Assembly (NCBI GenBank): GCA_000724175.1
Contig: JPGV01000024.1
Location: forward strand, 30,516 to 90,515
Direction of reading: 5' to 3'
Source of the DNA: [Candidatus Thermochlorobacteriaceae] bacterium GBChlB
Lineage (GTDB): Bacteria; Bacteroidota; Chlorobiia; Chlorobiales; Thermochlorobacteraceae
DNA length: 60,000 bases
Within the stretch, counting starts at the first letter, position 1; the number at the start of each line of letters is the position of its first letter. The position numbers and the translations under genes are program-made. This document shows positions 36,662 to 46,074 of this stretch, piece by piece. The notes below the pieces were generated by a model. That model was not told the origin of the DNA and ran no database searches. It was given only the letters and a program-made list of their open reading frames with translations.

Positions 36662-37435
36662 ATGGGACAACCATTGCTGCGCGACCCCTTTGTCGCGCCG
36701 GAGATTTTTTCGTCGTTCCCGACTCTCGTTGCGTCGCAAAGCACGCGACACGGCGGCGAAAGTCCCGCGCCATTCGACTCGCTCAACCTCGGGCTGTCTA
36801 CTGGCGACGCGCACGACTATGTTCATCGCAACCGCGAGGTTTTTTTCGGCGAGCAGGAGATTGACATCAGCCAAGTAGCACTGTCGCATCAAGTTCACAG
36901 CGATGCTGTGCTATACGCCAAGTCGCCCGGCAAATACAATGGTTTCGATGCGCTTATCACCAACAAACGCCATGTATTTCTTGCCGTCTCAATAGCCGAT
37001 TGCGTTCCAATTCTCATTTACGACCATGCGGCGCAGGCGGTCGCGGCGGTTCATGCGGGTTGGCGTGGCACATCGAAACAGATTCTCTACAAAACGATGC
37101 GCACATTGCAAGCGACCTTCGGCACAACGGCGAACACTTGTGTTGCGTATATCGGCACATGCATCAGCGCCGCACACTATCAGGTCGATGCAGATGTCGC
37201 GGCTCATTTCAATAGCGATGTGAAAGTATACAGCGCACCGGAAGACAAATTTTATCTCGACTTAAAACTTGCCAATGTGGCGCAATTAAAATCGTTTGGC
37301 TTATCCGACGACCAAATTGAAGTTTCGCCATACTGCACTTATGCGGATTCGGCACACTTTTTCTCACATCGCTTCGCGACCCACCACACGGGCGGCAAAA
37401 CTGGACGCATGATGGCATGTATTGGTCTTCGCTGA
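36662..37435 (+). CDS. pgeF: Peptidoglycan editing factor / purine nucleoside phosphorylase-type (YfiH, DUF152)
   Basis: This 257-residue protein has family motifs STRHGGESPAPFDSLNLGLSTGD, LSHQVHSD, ALITNKRHVFLAVSIADCVPILIYD, AAVHAGWRGTSKQILYKTM and the C-terminal HTGGKTGRMMACIGL. The zinc-site residues His (SHQVHSD), Cys (ADCVP) and His (VHAGWRG) are all present. Family members act as purine nucleoside phosphorylase/adenosine deaminase and as peptidoglycan editing factor. It is divergent from the porZ-like gene and followed 26 bp later by a small barrel gene. Confidence 0.92.
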   Translation: MGQPLLRDPFVAPEIFSSFPTLVASQSTRHGGESPAPFDSLNLGLSTGDAHDYVHRNREVFFGEQEIDISQVALSHQVHSDAVLYAKSPGKYNGFDALITNKRHVFLAVSIADCVPILIYDHAAQAVAAVHAGWRGTSKQILYKTMRTLQATFGTTANTCVAYIGTCISAAHYQVDADVAAHFNSDVKVYSAPEDKFYLDLKLANVAQLKSFGLSDDQIEVSPYCTYADSAHFFSHRFATHHTGGKTGRMMACIGLR

Positions 37436-37461
37436 TTTTTTTAATCAATCTACGTTCATCA

Positions 37462-37962
37462 ATGAAGAACACTTTTCGTTATTTACTGCTTGCGCTTGTT
37501 TTTGCAACTACTTTTTCTGACGGGGTCTTGGCGCAATTTCGTCAGGGCACGAACATCTTGGGCGTTGGGCTCGGCTTTGGCGGTTACGGCGGCGTGAATC
37601 GCTCGGGCTTGGCGTTCAATACAGGCATTCCGATTGGCGTACAGTGGGAAATCGGCGTTAGCCCGAAACTTGGCGTCGGCTACTTCGGCGTCGGTGCACT
37701 TGGCGGCGTATATTTCTTTACGGGCGGGTCGTTTGTCGTCGCAGGTGCGCAAGGCAATTACCACTTTGACATTCCGACCGCGAAAAATTTAGATTTGTTT
37801 GCTGGCTTAAATCTTTTGTTTGCATTCAATGAATTTGCGAGCGGTGCAGGTTTAGGGCTTAACATCGGCGCAAGATATTTCTTCACGCCCAACATCGCTG
37901 GCTTTCTGCGGCTTGGCTACGGCTTTGGTTTTGCCATGATTGGCGTCGACTTTGGATTATGA
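37462..37962 (+). CDS. Small outer-membrane beta-barrel protein
   Basis: ATG 37462 gives MKNTFRYLLLALVFATTFSD followed by a signal-peptidase site near VLAQ; the in-frame ATG at 37417 lies inside pgeF. The mature part (about 145 residues) is rich in Gly and aromatics in alternating strands (GVGLGFGGYGGV, GVGYFGVGALGGVYFF, GLNIGARYFF, FLRLGYGFGFAMIGVDFGL) and ends in an aliphatic/aromatic strand, the mark of an outer-membrane barrel of about eight strands. No specific family is recognised. Confidence 0.8.
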   Translation: MKNTFRYLLLALVFATTFSDGVLAQFRQGTNILGVGLGFGGYGGVNRSGLAFNTGIPIGVQWEIGVSPKLGVGYFGVGALGGVYFFTGGSFVVAGAQGNYHFDIPTAKNLDLFAGLNLLFAFNEFASGAGLGLNIGARYFFTPNIAGFLRLGYGFGFAMIGVDFGL

Positions 37963-38030
37963 TGTCTGATAGACGCCTAAAAAACCTTGGTCTATGCGCG
38001 GATTCGGTAGCGCATCAAAGTGGTGTTTGT

Positions 38031-38093
38031 GTCATTCTGAACGAAGTGAAGAATCTCCGTTGTCAATGGATTCCTCGCGTTGCTCGGAATGAC
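38031..38093. repeat. Imperfect inverted repeat (intergenic palindrome)
   Basis: Two roughly 25-bp arms, 38031-38055 and 38069-38093, are imperfect inverted copies, each bounded by GTCATT/AATGAC, around a 13-base loop. It lies between the small barrel gene and the TonB receptor, whose genes converge, so it could also act as a terminator. Repeats of this type are common intergenic elements in Bacteroidota (family knowledge). Confidence 0.75.
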
Positions 38094-38152
38094 GACCACT
38101 CGATGTTGTGAAATCAAACACAAGTTGGATACACGCCCAGCAGATTCAGCTG

Positions 38153-40204
38153 TTAGTTTAGCCCAAAGCGATACGATGCTTTCAGCACAAACTCTCGAGA
38201 GGGCGCGGGTAAGGGCGCAGAAAAATTATTGTAAGGTTGAATGAACACGTAGTTCGATCCAAATAAGTCATAAACGCCCGCGCCAATATCGAGTCCGATG
38301 GGCGATTTGTAAAGCAAAAATACGTTCGCCAGAACCAGCGGCTGAAATTTTATCACTTGTGGGTTGCCATCGGAGTCAACTTCGTTTCCGTTTACGCCAT
38401 TGCGCTCGCTTAAATAGGTTAGCGACGGACTAATGGTCAGTCCTTCCGTAACTTTGAAACTGCTGTTGAGCGCGATTTTATGTGTGGCAAATCCCAGCAA
38501 GACATCGGGGTTACTCGGCACCGTGTAGGAAGCCACCAAATTTTTTCCTGCCGCTGAATAAAATGAGTAGCTCAAATTCACAAATCCCCACCGTTCTTTC
38601 AAGCGATACTCGACCTCGAGACCGCGCGTGCCAGTGCGGTCAAAGTTCCGATAGCCATCAGGGTTCTCTACGTCGTCGTCTGTTGAGGAAAAATATACAA
38701 TTGGCTGGTCGATTGTTATGTCAAACACATTGAGCGCAATCGACATTGTCTTCGTGATTTCATATCCAACCTCCGCCTCGAAGACGGTTGTAAATTCAGG
38801 CTTAATGCCGCTTGTCGTGTCGTTGCCCGAGATGATTATTCCACTACGAATATTCTCAAATGATGGGGCGCGGAAGGCGCGGCTTGCCAAAAACTTGATA
38901 TGCAGCTGGTCAATCACCCGCGTTAGACCGATGCGCGGCACAAACGCCGACCCAAATGCGCTTTGATTATCGAAGCGCGCACCAATAGTAAGGTTGGCAA
39001 TCGGCAGCGCAAACACGCCTTGTGCAAACCCAGCGATGTTGGTATAGCTAATGCTCCGTTGGTCTCGACTGACGCCGAAAAAATTTTCTTGTGGGTCAGC
39101 TGAGCCAACTGTTGCTGCGTCGTTAAAACACTCCGCGCCGAACAGCACGTTGATTTCCTTCGTAATATCCCAGAGGGCCGTTACGTTTGCCGTGATGCGT
39201 TCAGTGATTTTGTTGCCCGGGTTCGCGCCCTCAAATGTCTCAACGACGTCCCAAGGCAGTTGCCGCCGATAGGTTAGGCGCGGCGTTACAATTAATTTGC
39301 CGCCGGCGGCAATGTCATATTTCACATCAGCGATGTAGGTGCTGAAATTTTGCGGTACAGGTCTCTCGGTAATTGCGCCATACCCGTCCTGCGTAGTGGT
39401 TGAGAAACGGTCGGCAATAAACCGCACATCTAAGTTTTGGTATGACAAGCCAAAATTAAAATGTATCGGGTCGAGGAATGAGGCATTGGACATGTCAAAT
39501 GTATTTCCAGCGAAGTCCATATAGGTGCGGTCGCTGCGATTACCTTGTCCAATAAAACCGATCGCTGTTATGTTGAGGTCGCCGAATTTTTTACCGAAAG
39601 CCACGCTGAGGTTTCTGCGCCCAAATGTGCGCTGCATTTGTCCGTATTGTCCTGCAACCGTCATGCCAGAGATCTCGTCCGCATTTTTCGTGATGACGTT
39701 CATGACAGCCAGCGCAGCTTGACCGCCGTAGATTGCCGAGCCGGGACCGCGCACAATTTCAATTTTCTTGATGTGTTCAATCGGGAAATTGTTTCCGAAC
39801 TGTAAGGTGCCATAGAGATTTTCATTGAAATCTTGTCCGTCGATAAGCATTAAAATTTTGCCCTCGTGTCCCCAATTGCCGCGAATGCCCAGCCCTACCA
39901 CGCCAACCACATCCAGCCCGAATTCAAAGCCGGGCACCAATCGTAGCACATCAATTAATTCACGTGCGCCACTGTTTTTGATTTCGTCTTCGCTGATAAC
40001 GGTAACAATACCCGGCGTTTCGCGAGTGGTGAGGCTTTTTTTCGTTGCAACACTAATTGTTTGAATGTTCAAGAGTTCCTCGAGTGAGAGTTCCTCGAGC
40101 ACAAACTTCGTCGTGTCCTTTGTCTGCGCCGTCGCACTTTTAGCGACGCACAGTATTACAAGAGCCAGAATAGACAGAAAAACACATCGTAGTAGGTGAT
40201 TCAT
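38153..40204 (-). CDS. TonB-dependent receptor
   Basis: ATG 40204 gives a signal peptide (MNHLLRCVFLSILALVIL..ATAQ). The plug domain reads SVATKKSLTTRETPGIVTVISEDEI, then GARELIDVLRLVPGFEFG, LMLIDGQDFNENLYG, KIEIVRGPGSAIYGGQAALAVMNVITK, followed by a 22-strand-type barrel ending FVLKASYRFGLN (aromatic near the end). The EELSLEELLNIQTISVATK start is the pattern of receptors often found with YfiR-like proteins and signalling enzymes. The ligand is unknown. It lies 105 bp downstream of a TonB-C/YfiR fusion gene on the same strand, likely one operon. Confidence 0.93.
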   Translation of the reverse strand: MNHLLRCVFLSILALVILCVAKSATAQTKDTTKFVLEELSLEELLNIQTISVATKKSLTTRETPGIVTVISEDEIKNSGARELIDVLRLVPGFEFGLDVVGVVGLGIRGNWGHEGKILMLIDGQDFNENLYGTLQFGNNFPIEHIKKIEIVRGPGSAIYGGQAALAVMNVITKNADEISGMTVAGQYGQMQRTFGRRNLSVAFGKKFGDLNITAIGFIGQGNRSDRTYMDFAGNTFDMSNASFLDPIHFNFGLSYQNLDVRFIADRFSTTTQDGYGAITERPVPQNFSTYIADVKYDIAAGGKLIVTPRLTYRRQLPWDVVETFEGANPGNKITERITANVTALWDITKEINVLFGAECFNDAATVGSADPQENFFGVSRDQRSISYTNIAGFAQGVFALPIANLTIGARFDNQSAFGSAFVPRIGLTRVIDQLHIKFLASRAFRAPSFENIRSGIIISGNDTTSGIKPEFTTVFEAEVGYEITKTMSIALNVFDITIDQPIVYFSSTDDDVENPDGYRNFDRTGTRGLEVEYRLKERWGFVNLSYSFYSAAGKNLVASYTVPSNPDVLLGFATHKIALNSSFKVTEGLTISPSLTYLSERNGVNGNEVDSDGNPQVIKFQPLVLANVFLLYKSPIGLDIGAGVYDLFGSNYVFIQPYNNFSAPLPAPSREFVLKASYRFGLN

Positions 40205-40309
40205 TGTCGTTGCTGTTTTGGTTTTGGGCTTAAACTGAACTTGCTTAGCACGCAGCATACCGCTGGCTAACGATATGAGGCAATACCACGGGCTGCGGAG
40301 AACCCTTGA

Positions 40310-41614
40310 TTACTCGACTACGGTTGCCAGTTTCATCAAAGCATCGTTAAACGATTTTTGCTCGCGCTCCAAATTTTTCCGATTGACGATGATTTTAGAT
40401 TTGCCTTGTTCATCGGTGCCGATAGCAACCGAGACCAATCCCTGTTCAACGAATCGCTCGGTCGAGGTTACCGTCAGCACACCCGCTTTCAGCGCAATTG
40501 CTTGTATGGACTTTGCATTCACGCTTGGCAATAGATACAGCACATCAAATGCTTTGGCTGTTTCAGCTAATTTTGACTCTGGCACAAATTCGGCCTCTGT
40601 TTTTGCGGTCTGAAATTGCTTGACTAGTTCATTGCCGTCAATGTCTGCATCGGCTGCATAGACCACACCGATTTTCACTTTCGGTTTTTGAGCAAGCGAC
40701 TTTTCGTAGCCAAAAATTTTAGTAAACATTGCGGCTTGAAGCGGCAACAAACTTCGTTCAGTGCGGAACGTAACCAGAATGGTTACCACACCTGCAATGG
40801 GTTTTCCGCCTACGGTTGCCGGCTTGAATCGTAAGTCTTCGCTCAAGACTCTAAAGACCTCGTCGTTCAATATCGCGTTTGCTGTTTTGACCAGAGTTAC
40901 TTTGCTTGCAAATCCATTGCGATCCACGAACACTTTTGCGACGACATCGCCCTCGATTTTTTGCTCACGTGCAATGGAGGGATAAATGAGTTTCTCGTAT
41001 AGCGCATTCATACCGCCGATAATTTCAGGCTTGGTTTCAAGTGTTAGTTTCTCGCTTTTTTCAGCGTCTTCTGCATCTTGGAGCGCTTCCTTCAGGCGGC
41101 TATTGGCAGCAAGCGATGTATCGGTAGAGGCAATAATTGCCGGCTTTTCTGGCACAGGCGCAGGTTTTGGCTGTGGCAGTTTTGTTTCCGCAGGCTTCGC
41201 TGCGGGTTCAGCTTTGGCAAGGTCAGCGGGTTTCTTTTCAGCAGGTTCAGGGCGTCTGTCTTTCGGCTCTGGTTTAGCACGTTTTGCTTCGGCAAGGTCG
41301 GCTGGCGCAGCAGATGCCAAACGCACATCAAGCCGCTTCATAATACTTGCCTCGAATGTGACGGAACTTGACACTTGCGGCAAACCCGATTTGCTGACTT
41401 TGAGGGTGTAACTCCCCAACGGCACCGAAATAAACGCATAATATCCGCTCGCGTTACTTACTGCTGCCTGCGTTAAATCTGAATTGCTTAGTGAGACAAC
41501 CGCTGCACGCAGTGGATTTCCTTGGTCGTCTGTAATCAAACCGAGCAGCCTTCCCTGCGCAACCGCAAGCGTTGAAACCAACATCAACACGCTTACAAAG
41601 ACGGCTTTTTTCAT
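40310..41614 (-). CDS. Periplasmic fusion: carboxypeptidase-regulatory-like + TonB C-terminal + YfiR-like domain
   Basis: This 434-residue protein begins with a signal peptide (KKAVFVSVLMLVSTLAVAQG). A CarboxypepD_reg-like domain follows at about 21-100 (LLGLITDDQGNPLRAAVVSL; SNASGYYAFISVPLGSYTL), then a Pro/Lys/Glu/Ala-rich linker at about 103-170. A TonB C-terminal domain at about 205-290 contains YPSIAREQKIEGDVVAKVFVD and LRFKPATVGGKPIAG. From about 295 it reads AAMFTKIFGYEKSL, KVKIGVVYAADADIDGNELV, DVLYLLPSV and VLTVTSTERFVEQGLVSVAIG, which fits YfiR/DUF4154. YfiR proteins restrain membrane diguanylate cyclases in Pseudomonas. There is no N-terminal membrane anchor, so this is not a classical TonB. 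Confidence 0.82.
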   Translation of the reverse strand: MKKAVFVSVLMLVSTLAVAQGRLLGLITDDQGNPLRAAVVSLSNSDLTQAAVSNASGYYAFISVPLGSYTLKVSKSGLPQVSSSVTFEASIMKRLDVRLASAAPADLAEAKRAKPEPKDRRPEPAEKKPADLAKAEPAAKPAETKLPQPKPAPVPEKPAIIASTDTSLAANSRLKEALQDAEDAEKSEKLTLETKPEIIGGMNALYEKLIYPSIAREQKIEGDVVAKVFVDRNGFASKVTLVKTANAILNDEVFRVLSEDLRFKPATVGGKPIAGVVTILVTFRTERSLLPLQAAMFTKIFGYEKSLAQKPKVKIGVVYAADADIDGNELVKQFQTAKTEAEFVPESKLAETAKAFDVLYLLPSVNAKSIQAIALKAGVLTVTSTERFVEQGLVSVAIGTDEQGKSKIIVNRKNLEREQKSFNDALMKLATVVE

Positions 41615-41672
41615 GCGTTATGAACAGTGGTTAAAAAAAGCGTTTGAACCATGAATTTACTGCATTCCGTAT

Positions 41673-42707
41673 TTACTTGTTGTTAAGATTTGACAAAGTT
41701 GATTGGTCAATTCTCAGCATGGTCTCGACCGCAGCGATGATGCGCTCATCGTCAATATCGGTCATACAGCGAAAGTGTTTTTCGGGACAACGGTCGCGCC
41801 CAATGTGCGAGCAAGGTCGGCAGGTCAAGTTCTTTACTTCTAAAATACTATGCGGCGAGCGATACGGTAGAAATCCAAACTCGGCGACCGACGAGCCAAA
41901 GAGCGCGACAATCGGTTTTTGAAACGCGGCGGCGATGTGCATCAACCCTGTATCGTTGCAGAGCATTGCATCGGCGCGTTCAATCAAGGCTGCTGATTCC
42001 AAGAGCGAACATGTGCCTGCAAAATTCTTCACCTGCTCTTTTTGCGCGATGCTCCTGTAAATTTCTTCACCGATGGTCGAGTCCTCTTTTCCGCCCAAGA
42101 GCCAAATTTCCAACGCATATTTTTCAAGCAGCCGATTCAGAACGCTCGAAAAACGCTCTGCTGGAAATCGCTTCGTAAAATGCCGCGCGCCGTAAGCGAC
42201 TGCTAACACAGACGGTTTCGGGCGATTGCTATTTTGCTCAACCTGTTTTGCCGCAAACGCCTTTGAGGCGTCGTCTAAAAAAATCTCGCAGCCTTCGTTG
42301 TCGTCTGCCAATCCAAGCGGCGCGACCGCATTGATGTATCGCTCCGCCGTTGATGTATAGCCCGAATACAGATTCACTTTGAAATTGACGAGTAAAAACT
42401 TCTTCCAGTTTTCTTTCCTGTAGCGAAGTGTTGTGCGAGCGTAAGGTCGAAGTTGCGCCGAGTGTCTGTTGTGCTGCAAATCTATACAGATGTCGTAGAA
42501 CGATGCTTTATTGAATGTCTCTGGCGTAAATACCTTCGTCAGGTTTGGATTATAAAGAACGAGCGGCGCGAAAGCGGGCTTCGTTAAAAAGTGAATTTCG
42601 GCGTTAGGGAATTTTGCGCGAAGCCGACGCACGAGTGGGGTCGTTAGCACTACATCGCCGATGGACGACAACCGAATCACGAGAAGTCTATTGTGGCTCA
42701 TCGGCAA
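41673..42707 (-). CDS. Glycosyltransferase family 9 (heptosyltransferase-type)
   Basis: This 344-residue protein has the GT9 start RLLVIRLSSIGDVVLTTPLVRRLRAKFPNAEIHFLTK. Its C-terminal sugar-nucleotide region includes LGGKEDSTIGEEI, FAGTCSLLESAALIERADAMLCNDTGLMHIAAA and PIVALFGSS. A cysteine cluster (LTCRPCSHIGRDRCPEKHFRCM) near the end is a known feature of this subgroup. It probably adds heptose or a related sugar to the LPS core. MSHNRLLV at 42701 is an equally good start. It is followed after 58 bp by the divergent-domain fusion gene on the same strand. Confidence 0.9.
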   Translation of the reverse strand: MPMSHNRLLVIRLSSIGDVVLTTPLVRRLRAKFPNAEIHFLTKPAFAPLVLYNPNLTKVFTPETFNKASFYDICIDLQHNRHSAQLRPYARTTLRYRKENWKKFLLVNFKVNLYSGYTSTAERYINAVAPLGLADDNEGCEIFLDDASKAFAAKQVEQNSNRPKPSVLAVAYGARHFTKRFPAERFSSVLNRLLEKYALEIWLLGGKEDSTIGEEIYRSIAQKEQVKNFAGTCSLLESAALIERADAMLCNDTGLMHIAAAFQKPIVALFGSSVAEFGFLPYRSPHSILEVKNLTCRPCSHIGRDRCPEKHFRCMTDIDDERIIAAVETMLRIDQSTLSNLNNK

Positions 42708-42716
42708 CGCAGGACG

Positions 42717-45335
42717 TTAGCACACGAGTTTTGCATTTTCTGCATCGTGTTCGCAATGATCGATGCTGTTTTCGGGGCGAACCTCGACGGGTTCGGCTTT
42801 GACAATCAAGAGCGTGATGTCGTCGTGCTGTTCTGCGTTTCCAACGAAGTCAATCAGTGCGTTCTCGATTCGGCTAAGCATTTCGGAAGCCGGCTGATGT
42901 TTATCGCGCTCAATCAGTTCTAACAGCCGTTCCATTCCAAACTCATCGCCGTTGCTGTTCTTCGCTTCGGTTACACCGTCGGAGAAGAAAATGAACACAT
43001 CGCCTTCACGGTAGCAGAGTTTTTCTTCGGCGAGCGCATTGGCAAACCGTTCTCCGGCGTCCAGTCCAATGCCCATACCTGATGGTTTTACAATGTGCCA
43101 GCGGTCATCGGCGGTGGAATACCACAGCATGGGCAGGTGTCCGGCTCTGGCTACCACGAGCGTTTTTTGTTCGGTGTCGAATTGTCCGCAGAACATTGTA
43201 ACAAACGACCGTCGCATATCGCGCGAGAACAAGACGGCGTTTGCTTGTTCCAAGAGTGCTTTGGGCGAGAGCGTGCCGCCGTAGTTGAGTGTGCGCATAA
43301 TGCCTTGCACGCGCGCCATATACATTGCTGCCGAAATCCCTTTTCCGGCGACGTCGCCCACGAGGACGGTCAAGTGTTGAGCCAGCGACGGCTTGGCATG
43401 GCGCGACGATTCTAAAATCACATCGTAGTAGTCGCCGCCAACTTCGCCGGCTGCAATGTATGACCCAGCGACCACCAGCCCTTTCATCGCAGGAATTTCT
43501 TGCGGCAAAATTTCCTGTTGAACTTTTCGAGCAAATTCCAACTCGCGTTTCAGTCGTCGCTTTTCACTTTCTTCTTTGTTCAACCGCGCGTTCTCAAATG
43601 CGACTGCCGCTTGGCGCGCGACCGACTCAATGAACTTTACATCGTCCTCTTTGTAAGTTTCTTCGGAACGCTTTTCGGCAAGCAGAATGATTCCGATGGA
43701 CTTGTCTTTAATCACCAACGGCGCAACGAGTTGAACTCCTGCTTCTTGGATTCTCGACATTTGATTTCTTGCATCGGGTGGCACTTCATTCGGCAAGAGC
43801 AAATCGACGATAGGGACAGGCAGAAGCAGTTCAGAGCCACGACGATACAGTTCCTCGGCATCGTCCGCCGTCAGCACCGCGCAACTGCCTTTGGCGGTTT
43901 CCAGACGGTATCCATTACGCACTGCCAGACAAATCGCTGCGCCTTTGAGTTGCATCAGTTCAATGATTTCATTGGCGATGCTTTCGGCGAGTTCGCTGAC
44001 CGTAATTTTTTCCGCCAAGACTTCTGAGATTTCCGAGAGCGCGTTTCGATAATTGTATTTGCGCCGATGGAAGTAGGCGTCCAAGAGGTCACGCACTTTT
44101 TCGGACAGGAGCTTGAACGCCCACATCACGCCAATGCCGAACAGAATGAAGATAAACCGCTCGCCAATTTTGTTCGCCGCTGGATTTTCCGACCCTGTAA
44201 AAATCTGAATGCTCATCGTTGTAAATCGCACACCAACGGGCGTTGTCCATTCAAGCCGTGTGAGCCAAGAAACCACATTGATAAACGCTACGATAAGAAA
44301 AAACATAATGGCGGCATTGGTGACATGGTAGCTCAAACTGCGTTTGACAATGCGGGTAATGCCGAAGAACCGATACTTCGTGATGCTGTAAAAATATGCT
44401 GCTGGCACAACCGCCGCGAGCAGCAAGACATAGAGGGCGACTTTTCCGAACTCGTTGTAAAGCCACCACCCTATGCCGTTTGAGACACCAAACACGATGA
44501 GCGCATAGAAAATCCATCGTTGCGCTTTTTGAATATCGGGCTCTTGCAGCCATTTGATGCCGTAGAGTATTCCGATAGCGATGCTGAGATATGCGCAGTT
44601 CCACATCGCCAGTGGCGTTCTCGTTACATCAAACGCCAGCAATCCGACACATGTGGCTGCACCGACGATGTAAAACGCTCTCACGAGGGCGAGTTGCTTC
44701 TTGAAGTTCTTGCTTTGTTTTGGGAAGTAAAGCGAGGCGTGGACGGCAAAAGGCAGCCCAAAGAACATCGACATCCACCACAAGCCGCCAATAACGCCAG
44801 AGCCACCGGCGCCCGTTATCGCAAACGTGGGCGCAAGTGCAACGAGTGACGCCGCAAGCATTTGTGCACCCGATTGTTCAGGCTTCGATAAGCCGACTGA
44901 GACGCCGACGGCGATGGTTGCCAGCATCACTCCAAGCGAGAGCAATATCGCCCAGTCAATTCCGACGCGGGCGATTAAGACATTGAGCGTTAGTTGGTCG
45001 TTGCCGCGCTGCACAACATAGGTGATGTAGTCGCCCGGCTTGGTTTGCTTTAAAATCGCGTTCGCTTCTTTGGCGTTTTGAAAGGCTTGATTGTTGATGG
45101 AGAGAATCACATCGCCGATTTCCATGCCGGCGCGTTCCGACGCGCCATCGGGGACAATTGAGACGACCTTTACGCCGTCTTTGCTGTCCTGAAAAACATT
45201 CTCATCGGTCGGCGATGTAAAGATGCTCACCACATTGCCGATTTTGGCAACAGCAATGTAGAGCGCAAGGAACAGCAGCACTGCTTTGAAAGCCGTAGGG
45301 TATTTTGAACTTAGGTTCGTCATCGTGGCGTTCAT
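42717..45335 (-). CDS. SpoIIE/RsbU-type protein phosphatase with PDZ, membrane and GAF domains
   Basis: Start taken at ATG 45335 (MNATMTNLSSKYP); ATG 45368 upstream is also possible. The order is: one helix near the N-terminus, a PDZ domain (GAS-type EIGDVILSINNQAF, AILKQTKPGDYITYVVQRG), about eight membrane helices, a GAF domain (GAAICLAVRNGY to AAVAFENARL), and a PP2C-like SpoIIE domain (EFARKVQQEILPQEIP, VAGSYIAAGEVGGDYYDV, VLVGDVAGKGISAAMYMARVQ, FIFFSDGVTEAKN, DDITLLIVKA). Such phosphatases act in partner-switching control of sigma factors through STAS proteins. No STAS or anti-sigma gene is adjacent. Confidence 0.92.
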   Translation of the reverse strand: MNATMTNLSSKYPTAFKAVLLFLALYIAVAKIGNVVSIFTSPTDENVFQDSKDGVKVVSIVPDGASERAGMEIGDVILSINNQAFQNAKEANAILKQTKPGDYITYVVQRGNDQLTLNVLIARVGIDWAILLSLGVMLATIAVGVSVGLSKPEQSGAQMLAASLVALAPTFAITGAGGSGVIGGLWWMSMFFGLPFAVHASLYFPKQSKNFKKQLALVRAFYIVGAATCVGLLAFDVTRTPLAMWNCAYLSIAIGILYGIKWLQEPDIQKAQRWIFYALIVFGVSNGIGWWLYNEFGKVALYVLLLAAVVPAAYFYSITKYRFFGITRIVKRSLSYHVTNAAIMFFLIVAFINVVSWLTRLEWTTPVGVRFTTMSIQIFTGSENPAANKIGERFIFILFGIGVMWAFKLLSEKVRDLLDAYFHRRKYNYRNALSEISEVLAEKITVSELAESIANEIIELMQLKGAAICLAVRNGYRLETAKGSCAVLTADDAEELYRRGSELLLPVPIVDLLLPNEVPPDARNQMSRIQEAGVQLVAPLVIKDKSIGIILLAEKRSEETYKEDDVKFIESVARQAAVAFENARLNKEESEKRRLKRELEFARKVQQEILPQEIPAMKGLVVAGSYIAAGEVGGDYYDVILESSRHAKPSLAQHLTVLVGDVAGKGISAAMYMARVQGIMRTLNYGGTLSPKALLEQANAVLFSRDMRRSFVTMFCGQFDTEQKTLVVARAGHLPMLWYSTADDRWHIVKPSGMGIGLDAGERFANALAEEKLCYREGDVFIFFSDGVTEAKNSNGDEFGMERLLELIERDKHQPASEMLSRIENALIDFVGNAEQHDDITLLIVKAEPVEVRPENSIDHCEHDAENAKLVC
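44971..45014. repeat. 44-bp internal repeat, copy 1 (inside phosphatase gene)
   Basis: This stretch of the phosphatase gene, coding near VVQRGNDQLTLNVLIA just after the PDZ domain, matches 46251-46294 in the same orientation with about four to five mismatches. Confidence 0.8.
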
Positions 45336-45395
45336 TTTCTCCAAATTTCTGGACGCAAAAATACGCATTTACGTGCAAACCGACGGCTCGAAATG

Positions 45396-45423
45396 AAAAA
45401 GTCCTGCAGATGCAGGACTTTTT
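45396..45423 (-). terminator. Rho-independent terminator, near-perfect palindrome
   Basis: Thirteen-base arms (45396-45408 and 45411-45423) form a GC-centred hairpin flanked by A and T runs. It follows the stop of the DUF4397 relic at 45442 on the minus strand and could also work on the plus strand. Confidence 0.85.
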
Positions 45424-45441
45424 GTGTTGAACTTTTTTACA

Positions 45442-46074
45442 TCAATTATTCAGGTAACTGGTAAGGCCTAAGGCGGCTGGGTCGGGTGCGGTTCTTCCGA
45501 CCAGTCCTCTGGCAAACACCGTGTAAGCGCGACGCGGCACGACGCTAAGTGTTCCGCTTGCCACAGTATTTGCGCCCACGACCACATCAATTCTGAATGT
45601 GCCAGAATCCAGCGGCACGAACTCTCGCACTTGGCGGTAGGTTGTTTCACCAAAGAGTTCACGGTTTGTAATTCCTGCGCTGCTGGTTCTCGTTGCCAAT
45701 ACTCTGACGCCGGGCGCATTTGGAACAAGATGCGCAAAGCGCACCACGCCGTTTGTCGTTATGCGGTCAATAAAATCCGGGACATTGTCCAAGACAACAA
45801 TTGGGTTAATGCCTCCTGCTGTGCCAACCGTGTCAGAGATGAAGATGGTTGTAGCGCGCTGTGCTGGTGCATCTACGTTAATATCGGCAACGGGCGTTGG
45901 CGCCGGCGAATCATTTGGGCGCGGTGCATTTCCACCCGGCGAGGCAAATACTTTGAAATTTCGGTTTCCTGCCTCAATGCCGATGTATGGGGTGAATGCG
46001 TTGTATGCGAGCGGCGCGCCGCCGTAGGCTGCGGGGTTTGGCGAGCCAAGCGGGAACGGCGCGAGACGATTCAC
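45442..46074 (-). pseudogene. N-terminally truncated DUF4397 lipoprotein/secreted protein
   Basis: An open frame of about 210 codons encodes DUF4397-type sequence: AYNAFTPYIGIEAGNRNFKVFAS near the start and the second-repeat signature NGVVRFAHLVPNAPGVRVLATR, then REFVPLDSGTFRIDVVVGAN and VVPRRAYTVFARGLVG. The first part of the domain and any signal peptide are missing. The only in-frame starts are weak internal codons (GTG 46074). Immediately upstream on the same strand, in another frame, lies a fragment of an unrelated protein. A strong terminator follows. I read it as the 3' part of a gene broken by rearrangement; it is unlikely to be exported as it stands. Confidence 0.72.
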
